A stretch of 25,838 bases of DNA from JANXVY01 sp034408685 (GCA_034408685.1 JAWXCP010000084.1:1-25838), one strand, 5' to 3'; positions 8,031 to 16,689 are shown, counted from the stretch's first letter. Notes: generated by a model not told the origin, from the letters alone. Made by a program: numbers and translations.

Positions 8031-8231
8031 TTAAGATGTTGCGGCTTTTACGCTTTTGGACTGTGCGTTGGCAGTAGGTTTCACGGCTGAAGCGCAACAG
8101 CCGGAAGCTTCAGTTGCTTTGGCGGCAGCCGCAACATGATCGGCCTTTGCGTGCAGCTCAGCTGCAGCCGTGTGGCACTTGCACGCTGCATCGTGGTCGG
8201 CAGCAGCTTTAGCATGGCTTGCAACTGGCAT
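8031..8231 (-). CDS. Small His/Cys/Ala-rich putative metal-binding protein
   Basis: This gene encodes 66 residues, about a third of them alanine. The N-terminal half carries repeated His (SHAKAAADHDAACKCHTAAA, ELHAKADHV) and there are two Cys pairs (CKC near residue 18 and CC near 45). There is no signal peptide, so a cytoplasmic location is expected. A CGGAG ribosome site lies eight bases upstream of the ATG. The composition and its place between two DUF305 genes suggest a metallothionein-like buffer or chaperone for copper, but no named family is recognised. Low-complexity Ala-rich repeats make the prediction less certain than for its neighbours. Confidence 0.65.
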   Translation of the reverse strand: MPVASHAKAAADHDAACKCHTAAAELHAKADHVAAAAKATEASGCCASAVKPTANAQSKSVKAATS

Positions 8232-8338
8232 GGGGTTTACTCCGGTTGGGTTGTCACCAGATAATGCTTGAGCGCTACAAAAGTTCCAGCCCTACCACTT
8301 TGCCAACCGTAGATAATTTCAATCGCAGTTCGAAATAT

Positions 8339-8731
8339 TTATTTCGCCTTTTTTGCCAGCCAAGTTTTCATGAAATCGATTTCAGTATTTTGGGCCTTGA
8401 TAATCTCTTCGGCGAGCTTCTTGACTTCCGGGTCCTTGCCGTACTGCAAAACGATCTTGGCCATATCAACGGCACCCACATGGTGGGGCAACATTCCCTT
8501 GATGAAGTCGACATCGGCGTCGCCTGAAAACGTCATGGTCATGTCTTTGTGCATCTTAGCGTTGGCTGCAATGAAAGCCTTGGCGGCTGGGCTGTCGAGC
8601 GCACCCATCGGCATAGTTCCATGGTCCATTTTGGAATGATCCATGGCGGGCTTGTCTTGTGCGACGGCGGTTCCACCGGCGATGGCTGTTGCCAGGATAA
8701 AGGCAAAAAATGCGAGGGTTTTGAATTGCAT
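8339..8731 (-). CDS. Exported DUF305 (CopM-like) protein, first gene of the minus-strand copper operon
   Basis: The product has 130 residues with a Sec signal peptide (cleavage near AVA-QD, residue 24). A His/Met-rich stretch (MDHSKMDHGTMPMG) is followed by the DUF305 core FIKGMLPHHVGAVDMAKI and EEIIKAQNTEIDFMKTWL. The paired His and spaced Met residues fit Cu(I)/Ag(I) binding in the periplasm. AAGGAT lies six bases before the ATG. It is the promoter-proximal gene of the minus-strand cluster and is transcribed divergently from the RND adaptor gene. It is related to, but clearly diverged from, the DUF305 gene at 7559-7957. This looks like an old duplication or separate recruitment. Confidence 0.88.
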   Translation of the reverse strand: MQFKTLAFFAFILATAIAGGTAVAQDKPAMDHSKMDHGTMPMGALDSPAAKAFIAANAKMHKDMTMTFSGDADVDFIKGMLPHHVGAVDMAKIVLQYGKDPEVKKLAEEIIKAQNTEIDFMKTWLAKKAK

Positions 8732-8909
8732 TGGATATCCTTAAGGTGTCGAGCCCAACTGCGGGAGATCAGCGAATAAGAGCTTGCATGAATATCGATC
8801 AAAGACGATGGCGAATGTTTGCTGGAAACACTTTGTAACACGGCCGACACGTTCGGTAACGAAGGTTCAGCTACACAAGGCTGGGGCAAGCCGGACAGGA
8901 GACCTCTGC
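8732..8909. promoter_or_regulatory. Divergent promoter region of the copper operon and the RND operon
   Basis: These 178 bases separate two divergent metal-resistance operons and must hold both promoters. Two GTAAC sequences (8835-8839 and 8856-8860) sit 21 bp apart in direct orientation, which is two helical turns. That would suit an OmpR-type regulator like the one encoded at 14248. I could not identify convincing -35/-10 pairs by eye, so exact sites are not given. Confidence 0.4.
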
Positions 8910-10673
8910 ATGAACGCACGACAGTCGCGGACGACACTGCGGCGGCTCCGCTGGAGTTTGAGCCTTGCGCTAATGTCGTGCCTTGTTTCCAGTGGCGTCT
9001 CGGCCCATGAGGGCCACGATCATGGCGGGCCTAAGATCGAGATCATGACCGCAGTTGCCCCGCGCTTCGACGCGGTCTCGGATGACTTCGAGCTGGTCGG
9101 CGTCGTTAAGGGTAAGGATTTGATCATTTACCTCGACAGATTTCGAACCAACGAACAGATTCCGGCAGCCAAAATCACGGCCACGGCAAACGGCGAGCCC
9201 GTCCCCGTCGAGCCGCTGGATGACAAATCTTACCGTATCAGGACGCCACTGTTAGCTAGCCCGGGCAAAAACGATTTCCAGTTCACGATCATCGATGGTG
9301 ACTTGACGGATCTTTTGGCTGGAAGCCTCGAAGCCACCGGGCCGAAAGCGGCGTCTGTCAGCACCCAAACATGGGGCGAGTCCTTCACGCAAAATCGTTC
9401 GGCGACGATCGCCGGTTTAGCAGGCTTCATGCTCGGAGTTTTGAGCATATTAGTATTCCGTACGGGACGAGGCGGCGCAAAAAACGATACTAGATTGGCT
9501 GTGGGAATGTTGGCCGATCAGACAGAACTAGCAACGGTCGGCGTTAAGCCGCTGGCAAAAATCAGGCGCGTTGGGTCTGCTCTGGTGCTTGCATTTATTT
9601 TCGCCGTTTCAAATCCAACGGGCGGAACTGCCGACGAAGTCAAAGCGCCAACCAAGCCCCAACTGACCATTACCGCTGATCTCCCGCAGCGTCTCCCTGA
9701 TGGGTCATTGTTTGTGCCCAAAGAAACCCAGCACCTTTTGATCATACGTACCGTGATCGCGGGCGAGTCGAGTGCAGCCAGAACCGCCCAACTGTCGGGC
9801 CAAATCGTCGCCGACCCAAACGGATTTGGTCGCGTTCAGGCTCCAGTGAACGGTAGAATTGAGGCGCTTGAATCGGGGCTACCATACGTCGGGCAGCGTG
9901 TTATGAAAGGACAGACGCTGGTATTAGTTTTGCCGATTATCCCGACCGAAGATCAGAACTCCTACGCTGGCACCATCGGCGATCTCGATACGCAAATCCT
10001 ATTGGCGGAGCAGAAACTTGCCCGTATTTCGCGTATTCCCGGCACGATCCCGCAAAAGGACATCGACGACACCAAAACGACCGTCGATGGTCTGCGCAAA
10101 CGCCGCGCGAGTGTCCGTTCGTCTCAAGGCGAGCCGCAGCCGCTGACAGCCCCCATCACCGGCGTCATCGCCATGTCGGCGGCCGTTCCCGGACAGTTGG
10201 CGAGCGCGCGTGACGTTATCTTTGAAATCGTCGATCCAACTCGGCTGTGGGTCGAGGCCATTGCCTTCGATCCGCGCATCGTCAGCGACATCGTCGAGGC
10301 CAGCGCCGTCACCACGACTGGCGAAACGTTCAAGCTCAATTTCGTAGGTCGCTCGCTTACGCTGCGTCAGCAAGGCACGCCGGTCAATTTCAGTGTCGAA
10401 GCGCCCAACGAGACACTCGCGATTGGTCGCCCGGTGACGGTCATCTTGAAGACAGCCTCGAAGCGGGATGGAATGATTCTTCCACAGGCAGCCGTTGTGC
10501 GCGGTGCAAACGGCGTGTCGATCATCTGGACGCACGTGGCAGCTGAACGTTTCAAGCCGAACGTCGTCAAGCTGCAACCGTTGGATGGTGAGCGCGTTGT
10601 CATCGAGGGCGGGCTTAAACCCAACGAGCGCGCCGTCATCGAAGGCGCGACGCTCTTGAACCAGATCCGCTGA
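8910..10673 (+). CDS. RND efflux periplasmic adaptor with an extra N-terminal domain
   Basis: The 587-residue product is an HlyD/CusB-type membrane fusion protein linking an RND pump to an outer-membrane channel. ATG 8910 has AGGAG upstream; an in-frame ATG at 8784 lacks this. Residues 1-32 are a signal peptide ending SA, followed by HEGHDH (33-38), a possible metal site. A beta-rich domain (about 45-145) precedes two hydrophobic stretches (164-184 and 221-236) with basic residues between them, implying the chain crosses the membrane and returns. The adaptor proper follows: a barrel-sandwich segment (VQAPVNGRIEALE, TAPITGVIAMSAAVPGQ), a helical hairpin and beta domains (DPTRLWVEAIAF). The pump gene starts 11 bases later. 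Family is sure; the metal is inferred to be Cu/Ag from the surroundings. Confidence 0.9.
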   Translation: MNARQSRTTLRRLRWSLSLALMSCLVSSGVSAHEGHDHGGPKIEIMTAVAPRFDAVSDDFELVGVVKGKDLIIYLDRFRTNEQIPAAKITATANGEPVPVEPLDDKSYRIRTPLLASPGKNDFQFTIIDGDLTDLLAGSLEATGPKAASVSTQTWGESFTQNRSATIAGLAGFMLGVLSILVFRTGRGGAKNDTRLAVGMLADQTELATVGVKPLAKIRRVGSALVLAFIFAVSNPTGGTADEVKAPTKPQLTITADLPQRLPDGSLFVPKETQHLLIIRTVIAGESSAARTAQLSGQIVADPNGFGRVQAPVNGRIEALESGLPYVGQRVMKGQTLVLVLPIIPTEDQNSYAGTIGDLDTQILLAEQKLARISRIPGTIPQKDIDDTKTTVDGLRKRRASVRSSQGEPQPLTAPITGVIAMSAAVPGQLASARDVIFEIVDPTRLWVEAIAFDPRIVSDIVEASAVTTTGETFKLNFVGRSLTLRQQGTPVNFSVEAPNETLAIGRPVTVILKTASKRDGMILPQAAVVRGANGVSIIWTHVAAERFKPNVVKLQPLDGERVVIEGGLKPNERAVIEGATLLNQIR

Positions 10674-10683
10674 CGGGGCAGCC

Positions 10684-13600
10684 ATGTTCAATATCCTCGT
10701 CTCCGGCAGCCTGCGTAACCGCTTGTTCGTCCTCGCGGTCGCACTTGGCCTCGTTATATACGGCAGCCTGACGGTGGGCCGCCTTCCCGTCGATGTTTTC
10801 CCCGATCTCAACAAGCCGACCGTCACTTTGCTGACGGAAGCCGATGGATTGGCACCTGAAGAGGTCGAACAGCTCGTCACGTTTCCACTCGAAACGGCCA
10901 TGAACGGTCTTCCGGGCGTCACGCGCGTTCGCTCGGTTTCAGGCGTTGGTTTGTCGATCATATATATCGAATTCGACTGGGGCACGGAAATCTTCCGTAA
11001 CCGCCAGCAGGTGTCCGAGCGCCTCGGATCAGTGATGGCGCAATTGCCGACCCGTGTCGTGCCGCAGATGGCCCCAATCTCTTCGATCATGGGGGAGATT
11101 ATGCTGCTCGCCATGTCGAGCGAGACGGTGCCTGCGATGGAGGTCCGTGAACTTGCCGATTGGGTCGTGCGGCCTCGTCTGCTGACGATCCCCGGTGTGT
11201 CGCAGGTGATCCCGATCGGCGGCGAAGTGCGCCAGTATCGGGTGACGCTCGATCTCGTGCAGATGGCAGCACTCAAAGTGACGCCCGATGAGGTGCAAGC
11301 AGCGTTGAAAGAGTTCGGCGGCAACACGGCTGGAGGATTTGTCGATCAGCATGGCAGAGAGTTTTTGATTCGTAACATCGGTCGCACCACGAGGTTGTCC
11401 GACCTGCAAAATCTCGTCATTGCCAAGCGCCAGGGCGTGTCCGTCAAACTGAGCCAGATCGCCGAAGTTCAGTTCGGCGCCCGCATCAAGCGCGGCGATG
11501 CCGGGTACATGGGTAAACCTGCTGTTGTGTTATCGATTCAAAAGCAACCCGGCGCCGACACGGTCAAGCTAACGCGCGAAATCGAGGCCGCGATGGCAGA
11601 GTTGCAGCGCGTATTACCGGCCGGCGTCAAAGCAGGCCAAACGCTGTTCCGCCAGGCCGATTTCATCAAGGCTTCGATCGACAACGTGACGACGGTACTG
11701 GTGGAGGCGCTGATCGTCGTTGCGATCGTGCTGTTCATGTTCCTGCTGAACTGGCGAACCACTTTCATCAGTCTAACCGCGATCCCGATCTCGATCGTGA
11801 TCACCATCATTGTGTTTCAGATCTTCGGGTTGACCATCAACACAATGACGCTAGGTGGCTTGGCGATCGCCATCGGCGAACTCGTGGATGACGCCGTGGT
11901 CGACGTCGAGAACGTATTCCGCCGATTGCGGCAGAACCGCGAACTGGCCCACCCGCGACCTGTGCTGACCGTCATCGCAGAGGCTTCGCAGGAAGTCCGC
12001 TCTGGCATTATTTATGCCACCGCGATCATCATCCTCGTGTTTATCCCACTGTTCGCCTTGAGCGGCATCGAGGGCCGGTTATTTGCCCCGCTCGGGGTTG
12101 CCTATATCGTGTCGGTGCTGGCAAGCCTCGTCACCTCGATCACGGTTACGCCCGTACTTTGCTACTATCTGCTCGGCAACCTAAAGCGGCTCGATGAGCA
12201 CGACAGCTGGCTCGTGCGCATGCTCAAACGTTGGAACGAAGCGGGCTTAAGGTGGTCGTTCGACCGGCCCGGTTTCGTGATGGCCGCCGCCGTGTTCGGT
12301 GTGATCAGCGCCGCGTCGACCGTACCTTTCATGGCGCGCGCGTTCCTGCCGCCGTTCAACGAAGGTACGCTCACGATCTCCACGAACTTCATCCCAGGTA
12401 TTTCTCTGGCTGAATCGCACCGCATCGGGCTGCTGTCTGAAAAGCTCATCCTGACGGTACCCGAAGTCGTTAAGGTCGGCCGCCGGACTGGTCGGGCCGA
12501 ACTCGACGAGCACGCGGAAGGCGTCCATTCGAGCGAAATCGACGTCGACTTAAAGCGCTCGGATCGCTCCCGGGAAGCGGTCATCGCCGACATTCGCCGC
12601 GTGCTGACGCCGTTGCCGATGAACACGAACGTCGGGCAGCCGATTTCTCATCGGCTCGACCACCTTCAATCGGGCGTGCGCGCGCAGATCGCGCTCAAGA
12701 TCTATGGCGATGACCTCGACACCTTGCGTGGGTTGGCCGAGCAGATGCGCCAACGGCTCTCGACCATCAAGGGCATCGCCGACCTGCAGATCGAAAAGCA
12801 GGTGCGTATACCCCAGGTTCAAGTGGCCGTCGATTATGACAAAGCGGCCCTCTACGGCGTGACGCCGAGCAGTGTGACGGAATCTCTGGAAACACTGATC
12901 AACGGACGCGTGGCGTCCCAGGTCATCGAGGAGAGCCGCCGGTATGATGTGGTGCTGCGCGTCAAGGACAGCGACCGCACAACCGAAGGACTGCGTAACC
13001 TGTTCGTTAAAGTCGCTGACGGACAGGTGCCGTTGGCGACGTTCGCCAACGTCGAGGAGACCGATGGTCCCAACCAAGTCCTGCGCGACAACAGCCGCCG
13101 CCGTATCGTCGTATTGGCAAATTCGGATGGCTCCGATATGGCGAGCATCATCGCCGAAGTGCGTAAATCGATCGCCGCCGCAAAGTTGCCCCAGGGCTAT
13201 TTCACCAGCCTCGAAGGTACCTTCCAGGCCCAGGAAGAGGCGGCACAAACCATTTTTCTGCTAGCGCTGCTGTCGCTCAGCGCGATTTTCATCGTGCTCT
13301 ATAGCCGCTATAAATCCGTGGTTCTTGCGCTGATCATCATGGGCAACGTGCCACTCGCCCTCATCGGCAGCGTGATCGCGATCTGGCTGTCGGGTCAACC
13401 GTTGTCGGTGGCCACGATGATCGGCTTCATCACGCTGACCGGCATCGCGACCCGAAACGGTATTCTCAAAATCAGCCACTACATTAACTTAGTGCTATTC
13501 GAGGGCGAAACATTCGGCCGCGAGATGGTGATGCGTGGCAGCCTTGAACGGCTATCGCCCGTCCTCATGACCGCACTGTCGGCGGGCTTTGCTTTGATGC

Positions 13601-13794
13601 CGCTCATCATAGGTTCAGACGCGCCGGGTAAGGAGATCCTCCATCCTGTCGCAATTGCGATCTTTGGCGGGCTGATCAGCTCAACACTGCTCGATACCTT
13701 CATCACGCCAATCCTTTTCCTGCGGTATGGCGAAAAACCGCTTCTTCATCTGCAGGATCTCCAGGCCGAAGCTAAGACAGCTGAGGCCTATTGA
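10684..13794 (+). CDS. HME-RND heavy-metal efflux pump, inner-membrane subunit
   Basis: The 1036-residue proton-driven pump has the RND layout: a first helix, a large periplasmic loop, the TM4 motif near residues 391-412, a second loop and the C-terminal helices. The TM4 motif reads AIGELVDDAVVDVENVFRRL. The aspartates of VDDAVVDVEN supply the proton relay, but the sequence differs from the CusA (VDAAIVMIEN) and CzcA (VDGAVVMVEN) signatures. I therefore leave the metal undecided and do not name it. It follows its adaptor by 10 bases and precedes a small periplasmic protein and a two-component system in one operon. No outer-membrane partner is in the window. Confidence 0.93.
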   Translation: MFNILVSGSLRNRLFVLAVALGLVIYGSLTVGRLPVDVFPDLNKPTVTLLTEADGLAPEEVEQLVTFPLETAMNGLPGVTRVRSVSGVGLSIIYIEFDWGTEIFRNRQQVSERLGSVMAQLPTRVVPQMAPISSIMGEIMLLAMSSETVPAMEVRELADWVVRPRLLTIPGVSQVIPIGGEVRQYRVTLDLVQMAALKVTPDEVQAALKEFGGNTAGGFVDQHGREFLIRNIGRTTRLSDLQNLVIAKRQGVSVKLSQIAEVQFGARIKRGDAGYMGKPAVVLSIQKQPGADTVKLTREIEAAMAELQRVLPAGVKAGQTLFRQADFIKASIDNVTTVLVEALIVVAIVLFMFLLNWRTTFISLTAIPISIVITIIVFQIFGLTINTMTLGGLAIAIGELVDDAVVDVENVFRRLRQNRELAHPRPVLTVIAEASQEVRSGIIYATAIIILVFIPLFALSGIEGRLFAPLGVAYIVSVLASLVTSITVTPVLCYYLLGNLKRLDEHDSWLVRMLKRWNEAGLRWSFDRPGFVMAAAVFGVISAASTVPFMARAFLPPFNEGTLTISTNFIPGISLAESHRIGLLSEKLILTVPEVVKVGRRTGRAELDEHAEGVHSSEIDVDLKRSDRSREAVIADIRRVLTPLPMNTNVGQPISHRLDHLQSGVRAQIALKIYGDDLDTLRGLAEQMRQRLSTIKGIADLQIEKQVRIPQVQVAVDYDKAALYGVTPSSVTESLETLINGRVASQVIEESRRYDVVLRVKDSDRTTEGLRNLFVKVADGQVPLATFANVEETDGPNQVLRDNSRRRIVVLANSDGSDMASIIAEVRKSIAAAKLPQGYFTSLEGTFQAQEEAAQTIFLLALLSLSAIFIVLYSRYKSVVLALIIMGNVPLALIGSVIAIWLSGQPLSVATMIGFITLTGIATRNGILKISHYINLVLFEGETFGREMVMRGSLERLSPVLMTALSAGFALMPLIIGSDAPGKEILHPVAIAIFGGLISSTLLDTFITPILFLRYGEKPLLHLQDLQAEAKTAEAY

Positions 13795-13826
13795 TACTCG
13801 AAGAAACAGACCCACAGGAGACAACC

Positions 13827-14225
13827 ATGAAACACAAATACACCCTTTCCGCACTTGCCTTGTCCGCAGCATTTGCGACGGGCCCACTCGCAGCTGGCGA
13901 TGGGCACAAACATTCGGCCAAGGAAACCAACGGCGGCCAGATCATCGACACGGCAAACGGCCATTGGGAACTCGTCGCCAAGGGCGGTGAACTCACAGTC
14001 TACGTGACCGACAAAGCTGTGAAGCCGGTCCCTACCAAAGCAGCTAAAGGGACAGCGACTGTCCTGGTCGGCGGTAAAACGGTTAAGGTCGACCTGACGC
14101 CAGCCGAGCCGAATCTGCTCAAGGGCAAGGGCGATTTCGTCGCAGCCAAAGGCATGAAAGTGATTGTGGCTCTGGATAACGTCGGTCCCAAGCCTGAACA
14201 GGTTCGTTTCACGCCACTCGATTGA
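13827..14225 (+). CDS. Small periplasmic protein of the RND operon
   Basis: The product has 132 residues with a Sec signal peptide (cleavage near LAA-GD, residue 23). The mature start is GDGHKHSAKETNGGQI, a His-bearing tip, followed by a beta-rich domain (HWELVAKGGELTVYVTD, TVLVGGKTVKVDL, GMKVIVALDN). AGGAG lies six bases upstream of ATG 13827; the longer frame from 13791 has no such signal. Similar small proteins occur in HME-RND operons and are thought to deliver or bind metal, in the spirit of CusF, though this one lacks the CusF sequence motifs. It resembles the N-terminal domain of the adaptor at 8910 in style, so the two may share a fold (inference). Confidence 0.8.
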   Translation: MKHKYTLSALALSAAFATGPLAAGDGHKHSAKETNGGQIIDTANGHWELVAKGGELTVYVTDKAVKPVPTKAAKGTATVLVGGKTVKVDLTPAEPNLLKGKGDFVAAKGMKVIVALDNVGPKPEQVRFTPLD

Positions 14226-14247
14226 ACGGCTGGGACACCGAAGTGCC

Positions 14248-15021
14248 ATGATGCAAAAACCGCAGCAAAACGATAGCGTGGTGCCAGTTGATACTGGTGC
14301 CACGCAAGTGCTGGTGGTGGACGATGACCGCTCGCTGCAGCAGCTGGTGGCGAAGTTTCTGCGTTCGAACGGTTATCAGGTGCTGACCGCGCAGGATGGC
14401 CGCGAGATGCATGAATATCTGCGCCGTGCCCGGGTGGACTTGATCGTGATGGACGTCATGCTTCCCGGCACAAGTGGCATCGAGTTGCTGAGAGAGCTGC
14501 GCAAGAATTCAGCAGTCCCGATCGTTATGTTGACAGCGCAAGGCCATGAGACCGATCGCATTCTCGGCCTCGAATTAGGGGCCGACGACTATTTATCCAA
14601 ACCATTTAATCCGCGCGAGTTACTCGCACGCATCAGATCCGTACTTCGGCGGACAAGCGCGTCCGGAACGAGTGCAAAGTCTGGCGGTGCGCGCCACGTG
14701 ACATTCGAGGGCTGGCGAGTGGACACGCTTCGCCGGGAGCTCAGCAATCCCGATGGCGTGAGTATCGACCTCAGCACATCGGAATATGACCTGTTGCAGG
14801 CGTTCCTCAATGCGCCGCAGCGGGTGTTGACACGCGACCAACTTCTTGACGCCGCGCGCAATCGCATTGCGACCGGCTTCGACCGCAGCATTGATGTGCA
14901 AGTCAGCCGACTCCGGCGTAAAATCGACGGCGACGGTGACGGTACCGATGACACAACATCCAAAATCAAAACGATCCGGGGACAGGGATATATGTTCATG
15001 CCGGAAGTCATCAAAACGTGA
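14248..15021 (+). CDS. OmpR-family response regulator
   Basis: This is a DNA-binding regulator with an N-terminal receiver and a C-terminal winged helix. In the receiver the acidic pocket is VVDDDRS (24-29), the phospho-acceptor is Asp69 in VMDVMLPG, and the conserved lysine is Lys118 in LSKPF. The winged helix carries STSEYDLLQAFLNAPQRVLTR and the recognition segment RSIDVQVSRLRRKI, ending in IKTIRGQGYMF. I take ATG 14248 (257 residues) since the frame upstream overlaps the preceding gene; ATG 14251 is equally possible. Its stop overlaps the kinase start (GTGA at 15018-15021), so the two are coupled. Its place inside the metal operon suggests it controls the flanking copper genes. Confidence 0.93.
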   Translation: MMQKPQQNDSVVPVDTGATQVLVVDDDRSLQQLVAKFLRSNGYQVLTAQDGREMHEYLRRARVDLIVMDVMLPGTSGIELLRELRKNSAVPIVMLTAQGHETDRILGLELGADDYLSKPFNPRELLARIRSVLRRTSASGTSAKSGGARHVTFEGWRVDTLRRELSNPDGVSIDLSTSEYDLLQAFLNAPQRVLTRDQLLDAARNRIATGFDRSIDVQVSRLRRKIDGDGDGTDDTTSKIKTIRGQGYMFMPEVIKT

Positions 15022-16352
15022 AGCGGCTTTTTGACAGCATGGCTGGACGCATAATGCTTGTGCTCGTGCTGGGCTTGGGTTTGTTCCACACAGCGAGCCT
15101 GCTGACCTACACGATCAGTCTCAACAGCGAGCTGTCAGCCCAGGACAACGTAAGGCTAGCCGAGCGACTGGTCGCTATCCGCAATGCGTTGAAAGCAGCC
15201 CCCTCCATTGAACGTGAAACGCTTGCCCATCAAATGTCTGGTGGACCAGTGGACGCCCACTGGGGTCAGCGGGCCCTGGCGGTTGAAACGCCTGCTGATC
15301 CCTCGGCGAGAGCCCCGCTCAAGAAACTTATGACGTCATTAGTGCCAGAGCTCACGCGCGACACGCTGCGCGTCGGGACGAGCCCTCCCTTGCCAGATGG
15401 TGCAATCGACACGCACTTGACTATGGTGTCCGTCGGTTTGGGGGATGGCACTTGGGCTAATGTCTCGGTGGTTAACAGTGGCCATCTTCACGGTTCCTCA
15501 ACCAGCATCGCGATGTCGACGACCTTGATGGCCATCGGCGTGATCGTCGCAACATGGCTATTGGTGCGCTGGAGCACGCGACCACTAAGAGCGCTAGCGG
15601 ACGCCGCTCAGCAGTTTTCGGGGTCGGCACTCTCACCACCATTAAGCGACACTGGCCCACATGAGGTCCGCGAAGCCGCTACCGCCTTTAACGGGATGCA
15701 ACAGCGCATCCGCTCGCTCATCCAGGACCGCACGCTAAGTCTTGCCGCGATTTCGCACGACTTAAAAACGCCGCTTGCGAGACTGCGCTTTCGAATCGAT
15801 GATCTGAGTGATGAAGGATTGAAGCAATCGATTACCGACGACATCGAAGAAATGGAGGAGATGATCAACGGTACAATTGCATTTCTGCGCGGCGAGGCTT
15901 CACCGGAACAACCTCGTACATTCGAATTGAGGGCTGTTCTGGAAAACATCTGTTTTGATCATTCGGATCGCGGCCACTCCGTGACGTTTTCGGGCAGTGG
16001 TCGAGGTATTATTTTTGGCCGATCTTCAGAGTTAAAGCGGGCATTTTCTAATCTTATTCAAAACGCACTGAGGTACGGCGACGTTGCACGTGTTCTAATT
16101 ACAGATACTGCAGCGTCTGTCACTGTTTGCATTGAAGACGATGGCCCAGGAATACCTTCTGACCATTTAGCTGCCGTGTTTACGCCGTTCTACCGTGTAG
16201 AAACTTCGCGATCCAGACAGACCGGTGGCGTCGGCCTCGGCCTTACAGTCGCTCACAGGGTCATTACAACGCACGAAGGCACGATTGTACTTTCAAACAA
16301 TTCCCCGCGCGGGTTGCGGGTTGTCGTGACATTGCCGCTTGCACAAACTTGA
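15018..16352 (+). CDS. Sensor histidine kinase paired with the response regulator
   Basis: The 444-residue inner-membrane kinase has one helix near residues 9-31 and a second near 165-185, enclosing a periplasmic sensor region of about 130 residues. A HAMP linker (LVRWSTRPLRALADAAQQF) leads to the phospho-acceptor His247 in ISHDLKTPLARL, then the ATP-binding N box NLIQNALRYG, G1 box EDDGPGIP, F box FTPFYR and G2 box GGVGLGL. The start is GTG at 15018, overlapping the regulator stop. The sensor region contains a few His and Met (VNSGHLHGSS just before the second helix) that might bind metal, but no known metal-sensor motif is evident. Ligand is inferred from the neighbours. Confidence 0.93.
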   Translation: MKRLFDSMAGRIMLVLVLGLGLFHTASLLTYTISLNSELSAQDNVRLAERLVAIRNALKAAPSIERETLAHQMSGGPVDAHWGQRALAVETPADPSARAPLKKLMTSLVPELTRDTLRVGTSPPLPDGAIDTHLTMVSVGLGDGTWANVSVVNSGHLHGSSTSIAMSTTLMAIGVIVATWLLVRWSTRPLRALADAAQQFSGSALSPPLSDTGPHEVREAATAFNGMQQRIRSLIQDRTLSLAAISHDLKTPLARLRFRIDDLSDEGLKQSITDDIEEMEEMINGTIAFLRGEASPEQPRTFELRAVLENICFDHSDRGHSVTFSGSGRGIIFGRSSELKRAFSNLIQNALRYGDVARVLITDTAASVTVCIEDDGPGIPSDHLAAVFTPFYRVETSRSRQTGGVGLGLTVAHRVITTHEGTIVLSNNSPRGLRVVVTLPLAQT

Positions 16353-16378
16353 AAAGCGTCACGGTTGGCGTAATGATT

Positions 16379-16390
16379 TGTAGTACTACA
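16379..16390. promoter_or_regulatory. Perfect 12-bp palindrome TGTAGTACTACA
   Basis: It lies 26 bases after the kinase stop and about 100 bases upstream of the small exported peptide gene. The symmetry fits a dimeric regulator site. AT-rich runs follow (ATTATAACCTATAAC at 16461-16475), which could contain a -10 element just before that gene. No known operator consensus is matched. Confidence 0.4.
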
Positions 16391-16488
16391 GAAATTCTAA
16401 GCAACAACCTCCCAGCTATAAACTGTTCAGAGGGAGACAGGGAATGCTGCTCTCTTGATCATTATAACCTATAACTCGGAGAAACAAC

Positions 16489-16638
16489 ATGAGTGCCCGA
16501 ACAATCAAAGTTGCCTTGGCTGCTGCGACATCCCTCTTGGTTGCTGGCATCGCCATAGCGCATCCTTTGCCAACAGCGCCGACTGAACCATTTAATCCTG
16601 ATACGTTCTGGACGGACTTGGCTCAAAGCGGAAGCTAA
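16489..16638 (+). CDS. 49-residue exported peptide
   Basis: A short gene follows the two-component system. It encodes a clear signal peptide (MSARTIKVALAAATSLLVAG then IAIA, residues 1-24) and a mature tail of about 25 residues, HPLPTAPTEPFNPDTFWTDL and AQSGS. CGGAGA lies six bases before the ATG. Start, hydrophobic core, Ala-x-Ala cleavage site and stop all fit a genuine secreted product, although no family is recognised. The mature part is acidic and Pro-rich and begins with His, which could be an N-terminal metal ligand. It ends about 50 bases before a strong hairpin shared with the convergent cusA. Confidence 0.6.
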   Translation: MSARTIKVALAAATSLLVAGIAIAHPLPTAPTEPFNPDTFWTDLAQSGS

Positions 16639-16689
16639 CGTCAGCAGTTGATCGCAAAGCCTTTGATAGTGGCAACGAGACGCAAATCA

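Noticed and set aside
9999..11327. A long minus-strand open frame (442 residues) opposite the RND adaptor and pump genes
   Set aside because: It lies antisense to two clearly coding genes and its translation is low-complexity Arg/Thr/Ser-rich without motifs. It is a shadow of GC-rich codon usage.
12550..13248. A 232-residue minus-strand frame inside the RND pump gene
   Set aside because: It is fully antisense to a well-conserved pump segment, with His/Arg/Asp-rich composition and no family signal.
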